DNA of 64,000 nt, taken from contig LUCM01006371.1 of the NCBI GenBank assembly GCA_008360955.1, forward strand, positions 63,679 through 127,678, given 5' to 3'. A program made the position numbers and the translations under genes. The notes beneath the pieces were generated by a model. It worked only from the letters and a program-made list of their open reading frames with translations, was not told the origin of the DNA and ran no database searches. Origin of the DNA: Fasciolopsis buskii. Taxonomy: Eukaryota; Platyhelminthes; Trematoda; Plagiorchiida; Fasciolidae. Below are positions 62,016-64,000 of this stretch, piece by piece (position 1 is the stretch's first letter; the number at the start of each line of letters is the position of its first letter).

Positions 62016-63607
62016 GTGTCGGTAGTGTTTCTCGAATAAGCAAGAGATGTTGGTGCGCACGCGTGTCCAGCTGCACTATGTCCATGTGACGTGCATACGC
62101 TAGCTTGTGCTCTGCGTTGACCTATCCGATCACGTGTCCGAACAGTCAGATGATCTGTCCTTGAGGTTTTGTTAGTCTTTTATCTTTTACTTCCTTTTAT
62201 TAATGAAACAACAATTTGTACATCATTTTTCAGGAAGGAGGCCGCCGCCAACAGAGGGCTGCCAAGTGATGAAGCTGACCGGCGGTGGGAGGATTCGAAC
62301 CCGCGACCTCCACGTCCAAACGCCGCAACCACCGCCGTTTTGTTTGTCCTTACGTGCGTTTATCTATCGCATCGCGATTCGCTAGCTTGATTACGAAGAT
62401 GATGGCTGTCTCGTACTTATTGTCTTTCTGAATGTCATCCGTATCACAGGCGCACACTCTTTTGGTTCTTTGATTGTTTGAGATTTCACCCAGTGTTGCC
62501 TGCTCCATTGTCAGAGCGCCTGATTTATTCGCAAGCTCTGAAACGGCACCGCAACCGATAACAGCGCGTTAATACAGTTTACCAGCGGTAGTTTACCATT
62601 GTCCCACGATGTTCCAGATGCTAGCATCGTGTCACTTCACGGGACTGTTTGTTGTATTCGAACCATTCTTGCGCTACAGTCATACGGACAATCGGAGGTC
62701 CGAATTCAGAGGGACAATAGCACAGAAGTAAACTTACCCTCAGACTGATACTTTCTTCAGTCTACGGATTTGACACCCGGTCGAACTGACCGTAGTGCAT
62801 GCCGTCTGTCAAAACTTCCATGGCTGTTCTTGTACTAGTTCCTGTTTCTGTCCCCAACTGATTTCCTTGTTTCTTCCCGATTTTATTTGGTAGTTGACTT
62901 GATTGGAACTATGATTCTTTTGTTTTATAAATAATACATTGTTCTTTCAAGCCAGGGCATATGATACACGTCCACGGTGATTCAGTCTGTATTTAACCGC
63001 TTGTTATCAATTTTTACAATTAGCCGATCGCTCCGATGCCTAAAATGGGCTGATTCCCCGATCTCCAACGCAGTACTTAAAGGATAAATCACCTACCTCC
63101 CAGTTGTGTTCCCATCGCAGGGGATTCTGAAACCAAGCTACTTCAGTTTCCATAGGTTTGGATTCACAGGGTTCGTAATAAGACATACCACTCTTATTGT
63201 CTAGAATAAATGTTATTTTTAAAATGTAACCGTCATGCTATAGCTTTGAACTGATCACTACCTCTTTCTTACAAATCCCTTACTTACGCATATATCATTA
63301 ATAAAGGGAAGCAAACAAGATTAGTAAACTCACGTAGTGTGACTCGACCATACTGAGTAGTTCTTTGGAGGGTACAATCGAACTGGCCGAGGGTGGGGGG
63401 GTTATTTCGATCGGTTGATCTACGGGCAATCGCTCCGCCTCCGCACTGGGCGACCCACCCGGATTTACGGTCGGGGATTCGATTTGTGATGTCAAACCGG
63501 TCAAGGTGACTAGCAAAATCACGTGGCCACGGAAACCATCCAAATTGTTTTTCAGGGTGAAACAACTGGTCCAGTCAGGAACTTGACGTTCAAAGTCCAA
63601 ATGTCCC
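33766..63607 (-). CDS. MCTP: MCTP (multiple C2 and transmembrane domain protein), C-terminal 15 exons, partial
   Basis: Spliced gene on the minus strand. Exons in transcript order: 63607-63334, 63126-63097, 59018-58985, 58007-57922, 57063-57035, 55757-55658, 55009-54908, 51775-51752, 49653-49594, 48711-48439, 47263-47234, 47097-47041, 45408-45299, 41766-41666, 33860-33766. Splice phases agree at every junction and give about 468 codons without a stop. The product reads in MCTP order: end of C2B, linker, third C2, first transmembrane pair, acidic linker, amphipathic segment, second transmembrane pair with FIPLRY, then a basic TKRFTRRLRN segment. MCTPs are ER-membrane C2 proteins linked to calcium signalling and membrane contact; in Drosophila MCTP acts in presynaptic homeostasis. 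The first two C2 domains mostly lie beyond 64,000 and the final short exon with the stop was not located below 33,766. Identification rests on remembered family features, not a search. Confidence 0.85.
37850..38225. mobile_element. Family A remnants in two orientations
   Basis: A minus-oriented remnant (37,870-37,990) has the ribozyme core as CTAATGA (G5 lost) with an expanded stem II, and a decayed tRNA-like part. A plus-oriented remnant (38,140-38,215) keeps ATATGCACTA, CCCAACAAAG, GGATGAAAT and TTTCACGGTTTC. Both are old and inactive. Confidence 0.55.
38364..38663. repeat. Left arm of 300-bp inverted repeat
   Basis: Every base from 38,364 to 38,663 pairs in register with 39,611 down to 39,312; I see one difference (CTCGAG against CTTGAG). 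The arm runs straight into the gap. It is homologous to the insertion at 22,196-22,540. Confidence 0.9.
38664..39108. other. Assembly gap
   Basis: A run of about 445 N between the two arms of the inverted repeat. Long ORFs reported across it are artefacts. A single N also occurs at 8,331. Confidence 0.99.
39312..39611. repeat. Right arm of 300-bp inverted repeat
   Basis: Reverse complement of 38,364-38,663. Its inner flank (39,109-39,311) has no counterpart on the left because the left arm ends at the gap. The open frame inside it (85 residues) is shared by both arms because they are copies and shows no recognisable domain. Confidence 0.9.
39628..39780 (-). mobile_element. Family B SINE, 5' part replaced by a TA repeat
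   Basis: Minus strand: GTCACGGGTTCGAATCCTCC (box B), CATCGCCGGTCAACTTTCCC, GGCAGCCTTCTGTTGGCCGC, and the tail with TTTCATTAATAAAGGAAGC. The box A end meets the TA microsatellite at 39,781. Confidence 0.75.
39780..39865 (+). repeat. TA microsatellite
   Basis: About 85 bp of TA with one interruption (CTCGT near 39,813). It directly abuts a family B SINE at the box A side. Confidence 0.95.
41500..41555 (+). repeat. CA run followed by GT run (palindrome)
   Basis: A CA-rich tract with CG interruptions is followed at once by TTTGTGTGTGTGTGTT, so the two halves are complementary and can fold on themselves around ACGTG. Confidence 0.9.
41666..41766 (-). CDS. MCTP: MCTP exon: second transmembrane hairpin with FIPLRY
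   Basis: It is 101 nt, acceptor CTGATCAG, donor GTGAGT. It reads WQVPWLTMLFFLFLVFFTLL, then TYFIPLRYLLIIY. The FIPLRY motif at the turn of the second hairpin is a hallmark of animal MCTPs. Introns on both sides are large (3.5 kb and 7.8 kb). Confidence 0.93.
42340..42450 (+). repeat. Repeat D, copy 1
   Basis: It shares ATACCTGA, then ATAACCGC, AAACCGGTCGTGTGCTTCCG and GGG with 52,590-52,650, and GAAACATACTACT with 57,355. All three copies lie on the plus strand in MCTP introns. The repeat type is unknown; it is possibly the 3' part of a SINE. Confidence 0.6.
45299..45408 (-). CDS. MCTP: MCTP exon: amphipathic segment before second hairpin
   Basis: It is 110 nt, acceptor TTTGTATAG and donor GTGAGT, ending two bases into a codon completed as Trp by the next exon. 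It reads HSRKKPLKAKLAKAREVLG, then TLQSVMESVASMLEKID. It aligns with the KKGFINKIYAIQEV then [21 protein letters not shown] stretch of MCTPs. Confidence 0.87.
47041..47097 (-). CDS. MCTP: MCTP exon: acidic linker, part 2
   Basis: Nineteen codons, DFLDDDSDSELDELEPKRK, phase 0, acceptor TTCTTTGCAG and donor GTAATC. The acidic run ending in a basic KRK corresponds to the DEEEED then SEKKG region of vertebrate MCTPs. Confidence 0.77.
47234..47263 (-). CDS. MCTP: MCTP micro-exon: acidic linker, part 1
   Basis: Ten codons, DDYEEYLNTE, phase 0, between acceptor GAACTCTAG and donor GTGAGT. MCTPs carry an Asp/Glu-rich linker at this place between the two membrane hairpins, and this exon with the next reproduces it. 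Confidence 0.72.
47373..47556 (+). repeat. Repeat C, copy 1
   Basis: Direct repeat of 61,957-62,176: CCTACTTCCTGTGTCGTGC, a TA tract, then a nearly identical stretch of about 145 bp from GTGTTCCTCGAATAAG to GAGGTTTTGTTAGT. It lies in the MCTP intron between the first-hairpin exon and the first acidic micro-exon, and a family B copy abuts its 3' end. Confidence 0.8.
47557..47700 (-). mobile_element. Family B SINE with complete tRNA-like cloverleaf
   Basis: Minus strand 47,688-47,619: acceptor stem GGCGGTG/CACCGCC is a perfect 7 bp, box A region GTGGCCAAACGGATAGG, box B GGGTTCGAATCCT. The SINE body follows to 47,571. Despite the cloverleaf it has no CCA-ready end or standard anticodon arm and continues into the SINE body, so it is a tRNA-derived promoter rather than a tRNA gene. 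Confidence 0.8.
48395..48411 (+). repeat. CA dinucleotide repeat in MCTP intron
   Basis: Short CA run about 30 bp inside the intron after the first-hairpin exon. Reading through the donor would enter it. Confidence 0.9.
48439..48711 (-). CDS. MCTP: MCTP exon: first transmembrane hairpin
   Basis: The acceptor CTTACACTTACAG precedes 48711 and the donor is GTAGGG after 48439. It has 91 codons in phase 0. It starts DLQHKIDRISPYATYIKKGH, then VFMQLYNWENKIYSS, then two hydrophobic stretches split by a Pro (SLFLVGIWLAILFVQP and YMIVGGMMFGLAGCCLL), then DWFKSRTRHR and a Pro/Ser/Glu tail. The pattern NWE, hydrophobic stretch, WxxxxxxxP, hydrophobic stretch is that of the first MCTP membrane hairpin (PRT_C region). 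Open reading continues through the donor into a CA repeat, which I treat as intron. Confidence 0.87.
48957..48991 (+). repeat. GT dinucleotide repeat
   Basis: GT run of about 16 units, one GC interruption, in an MCTP intron. Confidence 0.95.
49594..49653 (-). CDS. MCTP: MCTP exon: charged juxtamembrane segment
   Basis: Twenty codons in phase 0, IERMTQDLCMKRGVRRAVSQ, with donor GTATAA and acceptor CATGTGAG. The sequence is basic and probably helical, as expected for the segment before the first transmembrane pair. Both splice sites are weaker than elsewhere in the gene. Confidence 0.6.
50880..51045 (-). mobile_element. Family B SINE, degenerate
   Basis: The tail (ACCATTTTTCCATTACTAATGG on minus, shared TATCTTTTATCTTTTG on plus at 50,883), TTGACCGGCCGTCGGAGG and TTTCGAACCG mark a decayed minus-oriented copy. 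Confidence 0.55.
51752..51775 (-). CDS. MCTP: MCTP micro-exon of 24 nt (tentative)
   Basis: Eight codons, ELIKKYVP, lie between a pyrimidine-rich acceptor (CTATCTATCTTGTAG) and a perfect GTAAGT donor, phase 0 to 0. MCTPs have a comparable charged stretch between the last C2 strand and the first transmembrane segment (about 56 residues from the strand-ending Asn to the Trp before TM1). The chain here gives nearly the same length only if this exon is included. Confidence 0.5.
52470..52690 (+). repeat. Repeat D, copy 2
   Basis: It includes TGCACAAGTATAGAGATG, GCGCCGGGTACGCATACCTG, ATAACCGCGAAACCGGTCG and TGCTTCCGGGG. It shares its 5' part with 57,190-57,300 (GTGTACAAGTATGGAGGATA, then CCCGGGCACGGATA) and its 3' part with 42,340-42,450. 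Confidence 0.6.
53695..54240 (+). mobile_element. RTE-like element, 3' fragment
   Basis: The region carries the same thumb-to-3'-end sequence as 21,890-22,760: GGTTATCAATCAAAG, GAAACGTGGCCGCTAAGG, CGCATGCCCACAGA, and GGTGGCCA then GATAACATGG. It is degenerate and truncated 5'. It lies in an MCTP intron on the strand opposite to the gene. Confidence 0.75.
54908..55009 (-). CDS. MCTP: MCTP exon: end of third C2
   Basis: The acceptor CCGGCAG precedes 55009 and the donor is GTAAGT after 54908. Exactly 34 codons, phase 0 to 0. It reads CKWYTLKDKKLAKRSKGAIL, then LESYIEYNS, closely matching the MCTP stretch Y-V-L-K-N-K then KGVIYLEIDVIFN. This is one of the two most diagnostic exons. Confidence 0.92.
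55658..55757 (-). CDS. MCTP: MCTP exon: third C2, DVLEI / DFLGK region
   Basis: The acceptor GCGGCAG precedes 55757 and the donor is GTGAGT after 55658. It is 100 nt (one base plus 33 codons). It reads PISDIYDVLEIVVQEEDKR, then ADFLGKVCFPVIQ. This is the C2C signature of MCTPs (SVLEVTVYDED, then ADFLGKVAIPLL). The family DED loop-3 motif is EED here and one residue shorter, which weakens calcium coordination. Confidence 0.9.
57035..57063 (-). CDS. MCTP: MCTP micro-exon: third C2, NPxW region (tentative)
   Basis: This 29-nt segment lies between AAACAG and GTGAGT. It begins in phase 0 and ends with two bases, exactly the phases required by its neighbours. It reads PKYQTWIRHR, which would stand for the family's NPxWNxxFxF stretch before DVLEI. 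The acceptor is preceded by A-rich rather than T-rich sequence and the match is short, so it is the weakest exon of the chain together with the 24-nt one. Confidence 0.4.
57190..57390 (+). repeat. Repeat D, copy 3
   Basis: TACAAGTATGGAGGATAGTG, CCCGGGCACGGATAAC, CAACAATCGTGAAACC and GAAACATACTACTTATAAG place it in the same family as 52,470 and 42,340, more diverged in the middle. Confidence 0.55.
57922..58007 (-). CDS. MCTP: MCTP exon: third C2, calcium loop 1 region, GC donor
   Basis: The acceptor GTAGCAG precedes 58007. The exon is 86 nt and ends AAG followed by GCAAGT, the textbook context of a GC-AG intron. It supplies the two bases needed to complete the codon left by the preceding exon and ends in phase 0. 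It reads ISMVTGACAMMDRDGQMAIN and onward, placed like the family segment AEGLMAADVTGKSDPF. The first Asp is kept (MMDRDG) but the SDP triad is replaced by MAIN, so loop 1 would be a poor calcium site. The polypyrimidine tract is weak, so confidence is moderate. Confidence 0.5.
58985..59018 (-). CDS. MCTP: MCTP exon: first beta strand of third C2
   Basis: The acceptor TCACTGCAG precedes 59018 and the donor is GTAAGT. It is 34 nt, eleven codons plus one base, reading NRKDVGWLFLI. This matches the NLKDVGFLQV motif that opens C2C in animal MCTPs. It is small, but both splice sites are good and the motif is specific. Confidence 0.75.
59940..60440 (+). repeat. Probable 5' leader fragment of an RTE-like element
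   Basis: GC-rich non-coding stretch beginning with a 10-bp perfect inverted repeat (AGGCTCTGAG at 59,968 and CTCAGAGCCT at 59,991), later GTGCCTTGCGGATTAAGAC and TTGGGCAACCGGGTAGTACG. The latter parts resemble the leader of the element at 19,288-19,410 (GTAAGACCTTTGATTCAAAG, then GGGCAGCCG). No endonuclease or RT follows. I infer a 5' leader without its body; it could instead be an unrelated repeat. Confidence 0.45.
61391..61455 (+). promoter_or_regulatory. tRNA-like pol III promoter of the active family A unit
   Basis: Box A-like TAACGTAATGGCTAAGG lies at about 61,403 and box B GGGTTCGTGTC at 61,443-61,453, with an anticodon-arm-like hairpin CGACTCAGAATCG between them. The sister unit at 60,998-61,060 has the better matches TAGCGTAATGG and GGGTTCGAGTCC. 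These are internal pol III promoter elements in a tRNA-derived SINE head, not a functional tRNA. Confidence 0.65.
61463..61530 (+). ncRNA. Type I hammerhead ribozyme, core intact, GUA site
   Basis: CTGATGA at 61,483-61,489, stem II TTCCT-AACA-AGGA(C), GAAA at 61,504-61,507, C508 pairing G513, A507 pairing T514, H17 = A515, predicted cleavage after 61,515. Stem I pairs CACTG (61,478-61,482) with CAGTG (61,516-61,520). An outer stem I extension (GGTGG with CCAT/TCATGG) across an internal loop is plausible, as in native hammerheads with loop contacts. The stem III hairpin has two base pairs and loop GGCC. Confidence 0.8.
61957..62176 (+). repeat. Repeat C, copy 2
   Basis: Same sequence as 47,373-47,556 with a longer TA tract (61,976-62,016) and a few substitutions (ACGCGTGTCC for ACGCGTGCCC). 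It too is followed directly by a family B SINE in the same orientation, so the pair behaves as one composite unit. Confidence 0.8.
62177..62340 (-). mobile_element. Family B SINE with D-arm deletion
   Basis: Minus strand: acceptor halves GGCGGTG (62,336-62,330) and CACCGCC (62,287-62,281), perfect box B, but about 14 nt covering the box A half are missing compared with 47,619-47,688. The tail with TTTCATTAATAAAAGGAAG is complete to 62,177. Confidence 0.75.
63097..63126 (-). CDS. MCTP: MCTP exon: linker just before third C2
   Basis: The acceptor GGTTTCAG precedes 63126 and the donor is GTAGGT after 63097. Ten codons, phase 0 to 0, read NPLRWEHNWE, which aligns with the SPLRIFHNL-type stretch that precedes C2C in MCTP1/2. 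The same frame stays open upstream, so the exon may start at 63192 (acceptor AATAAG, also phase 0, 32 codons). The shorter form has the better polypyrimidine context. The stretch between this exon and the next is a 4-kb intron containing family A, family B and repeat C copies. Confidence 0.65.
63334..63607 (-). CDS. MCTP: MCTP exon: end of second C2 domain and linker
   Basis: The acceptor CACCAG precedes 63607 and the donor is GTGAGT after 63334. The exon is 274 nt: one base completing a codon, then 91 codons ending in phase 0. It reads GHLDFERQVPDW, then FRGHVILLVTLTGL, the last beta strand of C2B in MCTPs (family pattern GHLVLLVTLT). A Pro/Ser-rich linker follows (PTVNPGGSP, PPPSASSIVPS). 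It is the most 5' exon visible. No acceptable upstream exon was found between 63,607 and 64,000. Confidence 0.8.
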
Positions 63608-64000
63608 CTGGTGTGACAGATTAGTATCAAACAGAATATCGATCAAGCATGCTTCTTTACCGTAAGTATGATGAATTTTGTCAAGATCTATGTATTACAT
63701 GAACCATGTTCGGAAAAGACTCTAATGCCGAAATACAGAAGCAACAGTTCGACGTGTAATAAGATGAAATGTGTCATAAACGAAAAAATGATGTTAGGCT
63801 ACGATGTTCTAAACTGTTTAAGTAAAAATATCAACAGTGACCAATCTGAAGAACTCAGTAATTTTTGTTCCGCTACAAAGACGACTTCGGTATCTCGACA
63901 AACCGATCTAAATGATTATTGATCGGAACCTATCGGGTGTCGGACGAGCACACATGCACATTTCATATGCGCTACAACTGGGATAGTTTAGGGTTGCCAA

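Overview
The window is eukaryotic nuclear DNA. Introns are long, GT-AG junctions are clear, microsatellites are common and degenerate non-LTR retrotransposons and tRNA-derived SINEs are abundant. The RTE-like and CR1-like protein remains and the hammerhead-bearing SINE family look like those of digenean trematodes, so a liver fluke or a relative is my best guess (inference; nothing here fixes the species). Most long ORFs are chance ORFs or transposon debris. There are no bacterial features and no CRISPR array.

Layout. 1-8,850: no supported gene, one CTG microsatellite. 8,860-9,527 (minus): frameshifted endonuclease remnant of a CR1-like element. 12,650-13,005: copy of a hammerhead-ribozyme SINE ('family A'). 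17,963: weak candidate for a signal-peptide exon. 18,609-19,047: family A. 19,240-22,760 (plus): nearly full-length but dead RTE-like element, interrupted by a nested insertion at about 22,196-22,540. 25,245-25,665: inverted pair of a second tRNA-derived SINE ('family B'). 26,252-27,421 (plus): intact 389-residue ORF with four copies of a short motif followed by a promethin/LDAF1-like hydrophobic hairpin. 33,021-33,476: family A. 38,364-39,611: 300-bp near-perfect inverted repeat around an assembly gap.

The main gene lies on the minus strand from beyond the right edge to at least 33,766. Fifteen exons (63,607 down to 33,766) join with consistent splice phases into the C-terminal part of a Multiple C2 and Transmembrane Protein (MCTP): end of C2B, linker, a degenerate third C2, first transmembrane pair, acidic linker, second transmembrane pair and the conserved basic tail. 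The N-terminal C2 region lies beyond the window and the last short coding exon was not found. Its introns hold family B SINEs, a 14-kb-spaced direct repeat, RTE fragments and a tandem family A array.

The most interesting system is family A. It has a tRNA-like pol III promoter (A and B boxes) directly followed by a type I hammerhead ribozyme with a six- or five-base-pair stem I, a short stem II, a two-base-pair stem III and a GUA cleavage site. It occurs as head-to-tail units about 350-395 bp apart. This is the architecture of schistosome Sm-alpha elements and of retrozymes. Two copies keep every core nucleotide (61,463-61,530 plus; 33,067-33,132 minus); the others carry core mutations. The second protein of interest is the promethin-like ORF with its multiplied motif.
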